The notes beneath the pieces are model-generated. The model saw nothing but the letters and a program-made list of their open reading frames with translations. It did no database searches and was not told where the DNA came from. Below are positions 1 to 7,865 of a stretch of 64,000 nt of DNA, in pieces (within the stretch, counting starts at the first letter, position 1; every line of letters begins with the position of its first letter). The translations under genes were made by a program, and so were the position numbers. Source of the DNA: Halobacillus halophilus DSM 2266 (GTDB taxonomy: Bacteria > Bacillota > Bacilli > Bacillales > Halobacillaceae); contig NC_017668.1 of the NCBI RefSeq assembly GCF_000284515.1, forward strand, positions 186,001 through 250,000, written 5' to 3'.

Positions 1-827
1 CGACAGAAGTAGAGAATTTCCCTGGATTTCCGGATGGAATCATGGGACCTGAACTAATGGATAATATGAAGAAGCAGGCCGAACGTTTTGGAGCTACTTT
101 TAAACGAGGTTGGGTCACGGATGTCAATGTCGATCAGCGCCCTTTCACACTGAATGTAGATGGTTTAGGAGAGCTCGAGACGCAAACGCTGATCATATCC
201 ACAGGGGCGTCTGCTAAGCTGCTTGGCATACCGGGAGAGAAGGAAAACATCGGAAAAGGTGTAAGCACCTGTGCTACGTGTGATGGTTTCTTTTTCCGTA
301 ATAAAAAAGTGGTCATCGTTGGGGGTGGCGATTCCTCAATGGAAGAGGCTACTTTCTTAACCAAGTTCGCAAGTGAAGTGCAAGTCGTGCATCGCCGTAA
401 TGAATTGCGAGCGTCCAAGATTATGCAGGAACGAGCGAAAAACAATGAAAAAATCACGTGGGCTCTTAATAAAACCCCGGTGGAAATGGTTTCAGATGGT
501 ATGAAGATTACAGGTTTGAAAGTGAAAGACAATGAAACAGAGGAAGAGGAAGTAATTGAAACAGACGGAATTTTCGTAGCCATTGGACACAATCCAAATA
601 CCGAATTCTTAAAAGGTAAGCTGGATATGGATGATAAAGGTTATCTTCTGGTAGAGCCTGGTACAACCGATACAAATATTCCTGGCGTATTTGCGTGCGG
701 CGATGTACAGGATCAGAAATACAGGCAGGCAGTTACGGCAGCAGGTACAGGTTGTATGGCTGCTATGGACTCTGAGCGTTTCCTTGAAGGAGAAGCCGTC
801 ATTGATTGGAGTCAAAACCTATCATAA
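1..827 (+). CDS. trxB: Thioredoxin reductase (5' truncated by window edge)
   Basis: NADPH-dependent flavoenzyme that reduces thioredoxin in the cytoplasm. The reading frame is already open at base 3, so the N-terminus with the first FAD-binding glycine motif lies outside the window. About 275 of the usual 310-320 residues are visible. Seen: the redox-active CATC disulfide motif, the NADP-binding GGGDSS motif followed by the HRRNELRAS stretch that contacts the 2'-phosphate, and the C-terminal FAD motif GVFACGDVQD. A strong terminator follows directly. The family is certain. An in-frame ATG at base 42 is internal. Confidence 0.95.
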   Translation, partial: TEVENFPGFPDGIMGPELMDNMKKQAERFGATFKRGWVTDVNVDQRPFTLNVDGLGELETQTLIISTGASAKLLGIPGEKENIGKGVSTCATCDGFFFRNKKVVIVGGGDSSMEEATFLTKFASEVQVVHRRNELRASKIMQERAKNNEKITWALNKTPVEMVSDGMKITGLKVKDNETEEEEVIETDGIFVAIGHNPNTEFLKGKLDMDDKGYLLVEPGTTDTNIPGVFACGDVQDQKYRQAVTAAGTGCMAAMDSERFLEGEAVIDWSQNLS

Positions 828-835
828 AACCAAAA

Positions 836-873
836 AACCACCTTTTACTTGTAAACAGTAAAGGGTGGTTTTT
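836..873 (+). terminator. Rho-independent terminator of trxB
   Basis: A 14-bp stem (AACCACCTTTTACT pairing with AGTAAAGGGTGGTT, one G-T pair) with a 7-nt loop and a short T run, starting 9 bases after the trxB stop codon. Confidence 0.85.
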
Positions 874-938
874 AATGGATGTATTAAACGGTGTGGTTAA
901 ATTACCTCGGCAGGTTATTCCATTAACGGCCCGGTTAG

Positions 939-1448
939 TTGAAGACTCAGTTTCGAGATAACTCGGGTCCGTTACGTTAATTGGTGGAGGATTGGTGGGG
1001 AAGTAACTCGCTTTCCTATGGGGGAACGGTGAGCTTCCTCGCTCGTTTCACTCCCTGCGGGATCTCACCTAGTCCCTTCTCCCACGGGAGTCTCATCATT
1101 TCCCCACCAACCCAGCCACGGAAGAATAGTGGACCCTTTTCAAGAGAGAATGCTCTCCTCCTAAATAGGTCCTAAATGCTTCTACGACAAACTTTCACAT
1201 CGTTCTAGCATGAAAATGAGTTCATCATCACATGCTTTTTTTCACATCAAGAAACGGTGTGTGAAGTGGTTTCGAGTTTCTAATTCGGCTAGGTCCGGAG
1301 GGGGACGATGAAGACTCCTGTGGGATGAAAATGACAGGGGAGACCCCGGAAGGCAAAGCCTGAGGAGGCTCCGCGCATTCCCACGGAAAGCGAATTGTCC
1401 CCCGGAGGACCTATCCTCTCTTTAAATAGCTCGAAACTGAGTCTTCAA
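939..1448. repeat. Inverted-repeat element, copy 1 (about 506 bp)
   Basis: The unit starts with GAAGACTCAGTTTCGAG at 941-957 and ends with its exact complement CTCGAAACTGAGTCTTC at 1430-1446, giving 17-bp terminal inverted repeats (19 if the flanking TT/AA is counted). Inside are two related modules, each bounded by its own inverted repeat: one of type GGTGGGGAA...TTCCCCACC (about 990-1110) and one of type GGTCCGGAGGGGGACGAT...GTCCCCCGGAGGACC (about 1292-1412). Both carry the core GAGACYCC...GAGGAGGCT...GAAAGCGA that recurs at 26.5-28.5 kb and 47.8-48.3 kb. No credible gene lies inside; the open frame at 981-1175 is repeat sequence. The gap between trxB and the next gene holds only this element and two terminators. 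Confidence 0.85.
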
Positions 1449-1502
1449 GTAATGAAAGCTTATCTGTAATAAGCAACTTGGATAATGATTAGAACAATCA
1501 AT

Positions 1503-1544
1503 AAAAGCCTCAACTTCCCAAATCAAAGGGAGGTTGAGGCTTTT
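1503..1544 (-). terminator. Terminator of the M24 peptidase-like gene
   Basis: A 17-bp stem with one mismatch (AAAAGCCTCAACTTCCC against GGGAGGTTGAGGCTTTT) with an 8-nt loop, just past the stop codon of the leftward gene at 1555. Confidence 0.8.
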
Positions 1545-1554
1545 AGGTGAAAAA

Positions 1555-2715
1555 TTATTTGAGTAGACGATGCTCAAAAGGAAAGTCAGAGAAATTTTCT
1601 ACGCCATCTTTCGTTACGAGAAGCTGTTCCTCTAATTTGACTCCTTCTTTGCCACCAGGTGAGCCAATATAACTTTCTACAGAAAGCACCATATTTTCTT
1701 GAATGACCCCATCATATCCTTTTTCTTCGAAGTCCTGCGGATAAACAATATAAGGGTATTCTCCGCTTAAGCCGGTACCATGAGCTACAGTAAAGTAACG
1801 ATTCGGGAAGAACTCATCCGGAATCTGCCAGCTTTTTTCAGCGTACTCCCGGAAGGTCATGCCTGGTTTTAATAAGTCAATATTATACTGGATCTGCTCA
1901 TAAGCGGTCTGATACAGGCGTTTCTGCTCGTTCGAAGGCTCCGAATCCCCGCACAAAAATGTTCGGCTGATATCGGTGAAAAAACCGAAAGGACCATTCA
2001 TATCCGTATCAAAAGCAACAAGTTCTCCTTCGTTAATCACCTTATCACTGCATTCCTGGAACCATGGATTTGTACGATTTCCAGAGTTTAGAAGCCGTGT
2101 TTCCACATAGTCTCCACCTTGAGCGATGTTTACCTGATGTAGATAAGACCAGAGTTCATTTTCTGTAATTCCTGGTTCCAGAGCCTGCTGCATGCGGATC
2201 ATACCTTCTTCTGCTGTACGAACAGAAATTTTCATCGCTTCGATTTCCTGCTTGTTTTTAATACTTCGGGCATGCTCAATTGGTTCCTGCCCATCGCGGA
2301 CGTCGATTCCTTGTTTGGCAAGCTCCACAGCCCCTACAGAAGGGATATAATCGACAGCAAGTTTCTTGTTAGAACCTGCATGCTGAGCCATCAAATCAGC
2401 AATTTCTTTTGCCCATTCTTTCGCATTATCATAAAGGTTCTCACCAGAGGCTACATAAGATAGAGTGATGGCTGGTCTAACTTCATCAATGGTTTCGAGT
2501 CCTTCTGACAGATGTTCACAATTAGGGAAATCGAACAGTGTGATAGGTCCCTCTGTTGGGATGAATACATAGCGGCCTGGGTTTCTCAGCATAAATACCT
2601 GCATGTTCCTGCTGCCTGTTGCATAACGCAAGTTCACCGGGTCAAAAATGACGATACCGCCGTATCCCAGCGCTTTTAGCTGGTCACGAACACGGCCCAG
2701 CCTGTATTGGCGCAT
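1555..2715 (-). CDS. M24 (pita-bread fold) family Xaa-Pro peptidase-like protein
   Basis: Probable dinuclear-metal hydrolase of the aminopeptidase P/prolidase superfamily, cytoplasmic. The five M24 metal ligands are present: Asp236 (VAFDTD), Asp248 (FFTDISRTF), His312 (AHGTG), Glu347 (SVESYIG) and Glu362 (KLEEQL). An extra Asp238 and all spacings match, from memory, those of the DMSP lyase DddP, but the residue matching its catalytic Asp377 is Gly318, so lyase activity is not supported. The first ATG (2715) has no ribosome site. A strong GAGGAGG site precedes an in-frame ATC at 2767-2769, which would add 18 residues that align with the N-terminus of relatives. A GntR regulator lies upstream on the same strand, with a palindrome between them. 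Substrate unknown. Confidence 0.85.
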   Translation of the reverse strand: MRQYRLGRVRDQLKALGYGGIVIFDPVNLRYATGSRNMQVFMLRNPGRYVFIPTEGPITLFDFPNCEHLSEGLETIDEVRPAITLSYVASGENLYDNAKEWAKEIADLMAQHAGSNKKLAVDYIPSVGAVELAKQGIDVRDGQEPIEHARSIKNKQEIEAMKISVRTAEEGMIRMQQALEPGITENELWSYLHQVNIAQGGDYVETRLLNSGNRTNPWFQECSDKVINEGELVAFDTDMNGPFGFFTDISRTFLCGDSEPSNEQKRLYQTAYEQIQYNIDLLKPGMTFREYAEKSWQIPDEFFPNRYFTVAHGTGLSGEYPYIVYPQDFEEKGYDGVIQENMVLSVESYIGSPGGKEGVKLEEQLLVTKDGVENFSDFPFEHRLLK

Positions 2716-2810
2716 ACGGACAAGATCGATCTGAGTTTTATCATGTCGGTTACTCGTCAGTTTAGAGATAGTAATTCCTCCTCATTCACGTTTGTGTATT
2801 AACTAACATA

Positions 2811-2836
2811 TTACAATAAGATATAACTTATTGCAA
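2811..2836. promoter_or_regulatory. Palindromic operator candidate for the GntR regulator
   Basis: The inverted repeat TTACAATAAG - 6 nt - CTTATTGCAA has 10-bp arms with one mismatch. It lies between the stop of the gntR-type gene (2853) and the M24 gene. It is AT-rich with no T run, so it is not a terminator. Control of the M24 gene by the neighbouring regulator is an inference. Confidence 0.5.
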
Positions 2837-2852
2837 TAGGTAGTGAGGAGGC

Positions 2853-3563
2853 TTAACTTCCAATTTCTACCTTATAATTAAAGCCGGAAGGAAGGTATTT
2901 CGTGCGGCTGTATTCGATAGGCTTCAACCCGCTGCCCGTTGTTGTCCGTTCAATATCAATGAGAGCTTCTCCGGGGCTGACCCCTAATACATCAGCTTCA
3001 AACGAGGTGGCATTAGATGCAGATACATCTTCTTGAATATTCGTATAATAAATTCCTTGTTCTCCTAACTTCGGGAAGATATCGAAGGACGTATCTATAT
3101 CATTTTCAATGGTTTTACCGATAGAATAGGGAAGAAACAATTGTTGAAATGCGATTGGTTTTCCATCAGCTAATCGGATTCTTTCAATCAGAAACATCTC
3201 TTCCTCTTCAGTGAGCTCCAGGGAATTCCGGGCGTGGAGCGCATGAGAAGCTTTACCGGAACGGATTACTTTTATAGAGAAGTGGGTCCCTTTTTCATGA
3301 TGGAGGACGCCGGGATTCACTCCTTCTTCCGGAGGAATCGTGCGTACTCTCGCGGGAGATCCTCTCCGGGTTTCCAACACCCCGTTCTGAACGAGTTCCC
3401 GTATCGATTGCCGAATCGTAGTTCGGCTTACGTTGTACATCTCAATCAATTGACTTTCAGAAGGGATCGCATCCCCTGGCTTCCATACTCCATCTTTCAC
3501 GTTGTGGATCATTTTATTTTTAATTTGTATATATAAAGGCAGTTTTCTTTGATTTTCAGCCAT
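2853..3563 (-). CDS. GntR family (HutC/UTRA) transcriptional regulator
   Basis: DNA-binding repressor-type protein of 236 residues. The N-terminal winged helix (about 8-75) includes PSESQLIEMYNVSRTTIRQSIRELVQNGVL, typical of GntR. The C-terminal part (about 90-233) is a UTRA ligand-binding domain, recognisable by the FLIERIRLADGKPIAFQQLFLP and IDIERTTTGSGLKPIEYSRTKYLPSGFNYKVEI-like segments. The start is set by a GAAGGAG site. It probably senses a small metabolite and controls the downstream M24 gene through the palindrome at 2811-2836. The ligand cannot be named from sequence. Confidence 0.9.
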   Translation of the reverse strand: MAENQRKLPLYIQIKNKMIHNVKDGVWKPGDAIPSESQLIEMYNVSRTTIRQSIRELVQNGVLETRRGSPARVRTIPPEEGVNPGVLHHEKGTHFSIKVIRSGKASHALHARNSLELTEEEEMFLIERIRLADGKPIAFQQLFLPYSIGKTIENDIDTSFDIFPKLGEQGIYYTNIQEDVSASNATSFEADVLGVSPGEALIDIERTTTGSGLKPIEYSRTKYLPSGFNYKVEIGS

Positions 3564-3660
3564 GTTAAAACTCCTTCAGAATGGATTGAATCGTTTCCTC
3601 TTGCTTTTATTTTAAAGGAGCTTGTGTATTCATGCCACCTGGCCTGCAATTCAGCATACG

Positions 3661-3690
3661 AAAAAGGACGCCCAGAGGACGTCCTTTTCA
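3661..3690 (-). terminator. Terminator of the yfhO operon
   Basis: Stem AAAAGGACG...CGTCCTTTT (extended by CC/GG with one bulged base), located 4-33 bases past the stop of the leftward yfhO gene and followed by a T run on that strand. Confidence 0.75.
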
Positions 3691-3693
3691 CCA

Positions 3694-6279
3694 TTATTTG
3701 TGTGTTTTTCTCCGGATCCATAAGAAGGAGAGGAGCACGGATAATAGGCATACGACAAGCGTAGCTTTGAAGTAAGGTGGATAATACGTAAAGGATACAT
3801 GGTTCTGTCCTTCTTCAAGTTCCACGCCAAGATAGGCATAGTTCGCACGTAAGACTTTCTTTGATTCTCCGTTAACCTCAACACGCCAGCCTTTTTCATA
3901 AGGGACAGGAATCGTAAGGAATTGATCCGTCTGATTGTTATTCAACTGAATATCGACCTGGTTTCCATTCACAGCTACGCTGGAAACCTCATTGGCTTCG
4001 TCATAGGCTTTCTCAAGCGTTTCATAGGTTGCGTAGTGCAATTCAAGTTCGGCCAGTTGGTAATCGCCTTTAGGTACACGTATGGAAATTTTTTCGTCAG
4101 CTGGAACGCGGATCGTCACATCGTTCATTCCAGTTCGGTAAAAGGACTCCCGCGATTTTCTCGATGTTCGGTAATCATTCACATACAACGGAAACCAGGG
4201 AGCAGATTTAATATTATTTTTTATATAAAAGGATACATATATATCTTCGGCATCTTCAGGAAGCGAGTCGAACTGCAAGTCTAAACCGCCCGTTTCCTCG
4301 GTCACTCTCAGCCGTTCATCCTGGTAGGTGCCTCCAACTGCTTTTACCTCAGCGCTGTCCATCAAATCAGGGAGCGGTTTAACCTGAGAGGTTTCGGAAT
4401 CCGGATTTTCTAAAATGATACCTTCAATCATGGCTTGCTCCCGTTTAATCATGGAAGCATCTGATAGGGAATCTACACTGTAAACCTTGCTTGTCGTACG
4501 TGCAAAGGGCAGCAGCTTTGTATTTCGATAGACTTGATAGTTCCTGCTTTCTAGATAAGGCTCAAATCCATAAGGCATATTCCTGTCAGAACCCTTTTTA
4601 GTCATAATGTATTTTCCGCTTAAGGAGCTGTACAAGTTGGCTCGGTCGCCAAATCCAGAATAACGGCTGATACTCTCTTGTTTCATATCGACTTCCATAT
4701 CCTCATAATACCAGTAAAGGATATGTTCATTTAATATACTCGAATAGACACTGGTCCCGCTGAAATCCTGAATAAGCGGGATATTATTACGGTCATCCAT
4801 CCCTTTCCATTCGAGTCGATAGAAGGAACTTGGATCCTTCTCCTGGACGCGATCCACCAGCTGTTGCTGTTCAGGAGAAGCATAGCCATCACTAAGCATG
4901 TATTCTTTAGTCGTTTCTTCGAGATTTCCTGCTTTATAAAGTTTGTCGTGCTGATAAACGTTCATCATCCCTGCGTTCAGCAGGACAATGATCACGCCTC
5001 CTGCTACCCAAGTTTTTTTATTCTGAATACTAAGCAACAGGAAAGCTGCTATGGAGATTCCGACCTGATAAAGCATGTATTGGTCAAATACGCTTTCGAT
5101 TTGATAATAAGGATCTCTCCAGGCAAAAAAGTAATAGCTAAGGCCTGTCAGAAAGATCGCCACGAAAACTTCCCATCTTTTTACCTGATTCATGAATTGC
5201 AGGCCCGCTGCGACTAGCCCGCCGGCTGCAAAAAAGCCGAGGTATTCAAAACGGTGTCTTGGGGCAGAGAAGCCGTTAAAGGCGCTTCCCATAAATGGAC
5301 TGAAATGAAAAAGGATAAATAACAGTGTCAGGACAGCAAACAACCGGAATATTTTATTTTTATAAAAAGAAAAAAGAAATAGAAAAAGCACTACAATGGT
5401 CGACAGCAAAAATGTGCGGCTGTCGAGCAGCATGTTATCGCTGAAGTCAAAAAGCGGGCGTTCTTGATTAAACGCCGGTCTGTAGTTATGAAAGTAAGCG
5501 TATAGTGTAGGTACAAAGGAAATAGAAGCGGCTCCCATTCCTAGTACTACTGAAATGACATAGAGCTTAAGCTGCTGGAGTTTCCCTGCTTCTTCTTTCT
5601 GCAGAGAAATAAGCCAGCGAACAAGAATATAGATCCCAACAAAAATGAAGCTTATATAAGCAAAGTAGAAATTGTTGAACATGGTTGCGGCAATGGCAAA
5701 AATAAACCAGCCCGGCTTTTGGTCACGGATGATTTTTTCAATCCCTAGAATTAAGAGAGGGACAAATACAAAGGCATCTGCGAAAAATTCCCAGTAAGAT
5801 ACATGACGGAAGTAAATAACCGAAGCACCGTAAAGAGTAGCCCCAATAAAAGATGGAATGGTACGGAGCGACATATATTTAAAAACATAGGTGGTAAGCA
5901 AAATGACAAGGGTCATGCGAATGATGCTGCTGAATATAATAGCTTGAGCCCAGAACAATGAGTCTGGCTTTCCAATTACATGCAGCAACTCCAATAAAAA
6001 GACCACTCCCACCGTCACAAGGAAGAAGAGGTTTGTTGAGAAGTAATAACCCAACTGACCGAAAAATCCTCCCCCAAAACCGAGATCGAGCGAATAAAAG
6101 AAATTCCCGCTCGTGTAGTTTTCGTATAAAAATTGTTTGAAGGGAATCATTTGGTTCAGCCCGTCATTTGGCCCTGCCATGAACGTTCCTTCCATCCATT
6201 GCCTTAAAAAGAATAGATGGGATAAGGTGGCGATAAGCAGACTTGAGAAGAATAGTATCGTGATTTTTTGTTTATTCAT
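3694..6279 (-). CDS. yfhO: YfhO family GT-C fold membrane glycosyltransferase
   Basis: Large polytopic membrane protein (861 residues) with about a dozen hydrophobic segments in the first 440 residues, then a long extracellular region, and a last membrane helix ending in RRKTHK. In Bacillus subtilis the CsbB-YfhO pair with a GtcA-type flippase adds sugar to lipoteichoic acid; YfhO is thought to transfer the sugar from lipid carrier to polymer on the outer face. Here it is the last gene of a three-gene cassette, 12 bases after the gtcA-like gene, so the same role is inferred. The ribosome site GGTGG precedes the ATG. No frameshift or truncation is visible. Confidence 0.9.
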   Translation of the reverse strand: MNKQKITILFFSSLLIATLSHLFFLRQWMEGTFMAGPNDGLNQMIPFKQFLYENYTSGNFFYSLDLGFGGGFFGQLGYYFSTNLFFLVTVGVVFLLELLHVIGKPDSLFWAQAIIFSSIIRMTLVILLTTYVFKYMSLRTIPSFIGATLYGASVIYFRHVSYWEFFADAFVFVPLLILGIEKIIRDQKPGWFIFAIAATMFNNFYFAYISFIFVGIYILVRWLISLQKEEAGKLQQLKLYVISVVLGMGAASISFVPTLYAYFHNYRPAFNQERPLFDFSDNMLLDSRTFLLSTIVVLFLFLFSFYKNKIFRLFAVLTLLFILFHFSPFMGSAFNGFSAPRHRFEYLGFFAAGGLVAAGLQFMNQVKRWEVFVAIFLTGLSYYFFAWRDPYYQIESVFDQYMLYQVGISIAAFLLLSIQNKKTWVAGGVIIVLLNAGMMNVYQHDKLYKAGNLEETTKEYMLSDGYASPEQQQLVDRVQEKDPSSFYRLEWKGMDDRNNIPLIQDFSGTSVYSSILNEHILYWYYEDMEVDMKQESISRYSGFGDRANLYSSLSGKYIMTKKGSDRNMPYGFEPYLESRNYQVYRNTKLLPFARTTSKVYSVDSLSDASMIKREQAMIEGIILENPDSETSQVKPLPDLMDSAEVKAVGGTYQDERLRVTEETGGLDLQFDSLPEDAEDIYVSFYIKNNIKSAPWFPLYVNDYRTSRKSRESFYRTGMNDVTIRVPADEKISIRVPKGDYQLAELELHYATYETLEKAYDEANEVSSVAVNGNQVDIQLNNNQTDQFLTIPVPYEKGWRVEVNGESKKVLRANYAYLGVELEEGQNHVSFTYYPPYFKATLVVCLLSVLLSFLWIRRKTHK

Positions 6280-6291
6280 AAGGGACCACCA

Positions 6292-6678
6292 TTATTGTTT
6301 TAATATTTTACTAGTGACGATAAAGGTTACCGGAACGGTGAAAAATACCGCGATCAGCGGCGCAATATTACTGTTTAGACTAAGCAAATCAACCAGAACA
6401 AAGACAAGAATGGATGAAACACCCACGTTGACCACTTGAGTTAATGGGAACTGCAGGAATTTTTTGAGTGTAGGTTTTACTTTATAAGTGAAATACGTAT
6501 TTAGAAAAAAAGAAATAACAAAGCTTATGAGAAAGCCAGTTATGTGAGCTGCCATATAATGAAAATTTAGTAAGTTATGGAGGAATAAGAACACAATGTA
6601 ATAATTAAGAGTGTTCATTCCCCCAACCAGTATAAAACGTGTAAGTTCATTGTTTAGTGAGTTGATCTTTAGTGTCAT
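6292..6678 (-). CDS. GtcA family flippase (polyprenyl-phosphate sugar translocase)
   Basis: Small membrane protein (128 residues) with four hydrophobic segments, typical of the GtcA/GtrA family. These proteins move undecaprenyl-phosphate-linked sugars across the membrane for wall or lipoteichoic acid decoration. Seen: ELTRFILVGGMNTLNYYIVF at the N-terminus and the ISFFLNTYFTYKV stretch common in the family. It overlaps the preceding glycosyltransferase gene by 32 bp and is followed at 12 bp by yfhO, so the three are co-transcribed. It fits as the middle step between cytoplasmic sugar-lipid synthesis and external transfer. Confidence 0.9.
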   Translation of the reverse strand: MTLKINSLNNELTRFILVGGMNTLNYYIVFLFLHNLLNFHYMAAHITGFLISFVISFFLNTYFTYKVKPTLKKFLQFPLTQVVNVGVSSILVFVLVDLLSLNSNIAPLIAVFFTVPVTFIVTSKILKQ

Positions 6679-7603
6679 GAATATTCGTATCCTTTACAAG
6701 ATAGTGTGGACGGCGTTTGACTTCATTATAGATACGGCCTATATATTCTCCGACGACCCCAAGACTGAGCAATTGAACGCCGCCAAGGAACAGGATCGCT
6801 GAGATGGTGCTGAAATAACCAGGTACCGCAATACCTGTTCTGATAATTTCTATAAAAATAAAGCCGATGTATCCAAGCGATAGTAATAAAGTGAGAAGAC
6901 CTGCATAAAAGCAAACCCTCAGGGGTTTGGTATTGAAAGAAACAAGGCCGTCAATTGCATAGTTTAACAGTTTAGAAAACGACCACTTTGAATCTCCTTC
7001 CTGTCGGCTCACATTTTCATAATTAATTACTTTTTCTTCATATCCGACCCAGGAAAACAGTCCTTTAGAGAAGCGGTTCCCTTCACTCAGTTTTAAAATG
7101 TCATTGACGACGGCTCTGCTCAACAGACGAAAATCGCCAATACCATTTTCTAATGTTACATCTACCAGCTGATTGATAACTTTGTAGAAGGTTGAGGACA
7201 GGGCTTTTCGAAGAGGAGACTCTCCCGTTCGAGTGCGACGTGCAATTACCTGATCATATCCTTCTTCATATCCTTCAACCATGGCCGGCAGGAGAGAACT
7301 CGGGTGCTGAAGGTCTGCATCCAAAATGATAACAGCTTCCCCTTTCGATTTTTCAAGCCCTGCGAGCATAGCTGCCTCTTTCCCGAAGTTACGAGTGAAG
7401 GATATATATTTTACTTGATCATGAGCAGAAGCAAGCATCTGAATCGACTCTAACGTATGATCCTGGCTGCCATCATCAATAAAGATGAGTTCATAATCGT
7501 AATGGAGCGGTTCCATTTGATTATGTATAGCCTCATAGATCATAGGAATATTTTTCTCTTCGTTAAAAGAAGGCAGAATTAACGATATTAATGATTTATT
7601 CAT
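6647..7603 (-). CDS. csbB: CsbB-like family 2 glycosyltransferase (sugar to undecaprenyl phosphate)
   Basis: Inverting GT-A enzyme of 318 residues. The catalytic domain starts at once (LISLILPSFNEEKNI), with FIDDGSQD at about 42-49 and the metal-binding DAD at 95-97 (ILDADLQHP). Two C-terminal membrane helices (about 230-290) place it on the inner face. The family (CsbB, GtrB, YkoT) loads a hexose or N-acetylhexosamine on undecaprenyl phosphate. First gene of the cassette; the ribosome site GAGGTGAAAG fits the ATG. A sigma-B-like sequence and a hairpin lie upstream. The exact sugar cannot be read from sequence; csbB is a family-level symbol. Confidence 0.88.
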   Translation of the reverse strand: MNKSLISLILPSFNEEKNIPMIYEAIHNQMEPLHYDYELIFIDDGSQDHTLESIQMLASAHDQVKYISFTRNFGKEAAMLAGLEKSKGEAVIILDADLQHPSSLLPAMVEGYEEGYDQVIARRTRTGESPLRKALSSTFYKVINQLVDVTLENGIGDFRLLSRAVVNDILKLSEGNRFSKGLFSWVGYEEKVINYENVSRQEGDSKWSFSKLLNYAIDGLVSFNTKPLRVCFYAGLLTLLLSLGYIGFIFIEIIRTGIAVPGYFSTISAILFLGGVQLLSLGVVGEYIGRIYNEVKRRPHYLVKDTNIHDTKDQLTKQ

Positions 7604-7621
7604 TCTTTCACCTCAAGATTA

Positions 7622-7649
7622 CATGGTCAAGGTTGGAAACCAGACCATG
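7622..7649 (-). promoter_or_regulatory. Leader hairpin or operator upstream of the csbB-like gene
   Basis: CATGGTC-aa-GGTT-gga-AACC-a-GACCATG forms an 11-bp nested hairpin a few bases before the ribosome site of the leftward gene. It could be an operator palindrome or an RNA leader structure. Nothing else identifies its role. Confidence 0.45.
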
Positions 7650-7682
7650 ATTATACTTCCTTTTCTTTTTTTCCTCTAACAT

Positions 7683-7708
7683 CTTCCCTTAAATTTGCTT
7701 TTTTAAGC
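7683..7708 (-). promoter_or_regulatory. Possible sigma-B promoter of the csbB-like operon
   Basis: On the minus strand GCTTAA, 14 bases, GGGAAG resembles the sigma-B consensus GTTTAA-N13-15-GGGTAT. It is about 80 bases upstream of the start codon. csbB of B. subtilis is a known sigma-B gene, which supports the reading, but the match is imperfect. Confidence 0.35.
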
Positions 7709-7865
7709 GTCTAAAAAGAGGAAAGGTACTTCCCTCCTGATTTTGATTATACGATTCTATTATTCTGAATAATGGGGAATAGGAAAAAGTAATCCGTGAA
7801 ACTTTACACGAGTTAATACGTAAGTGAATTATAGGTAAGATTGATGAAGGGGCGTGGGGAAATAG

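Noticed and set aside
981-1175. 64-codon open frame inside the first inverted-repeat element
   Set aside because: It is made of repeat module sequence, has no ribosome site and no counterpart frame in the other copies.
1555-2769. Calling the M24 protein a DMSP lyase
   Set aside because: The residue at the catalytic Asp377 position is Gly, so only the metal site supports the match.
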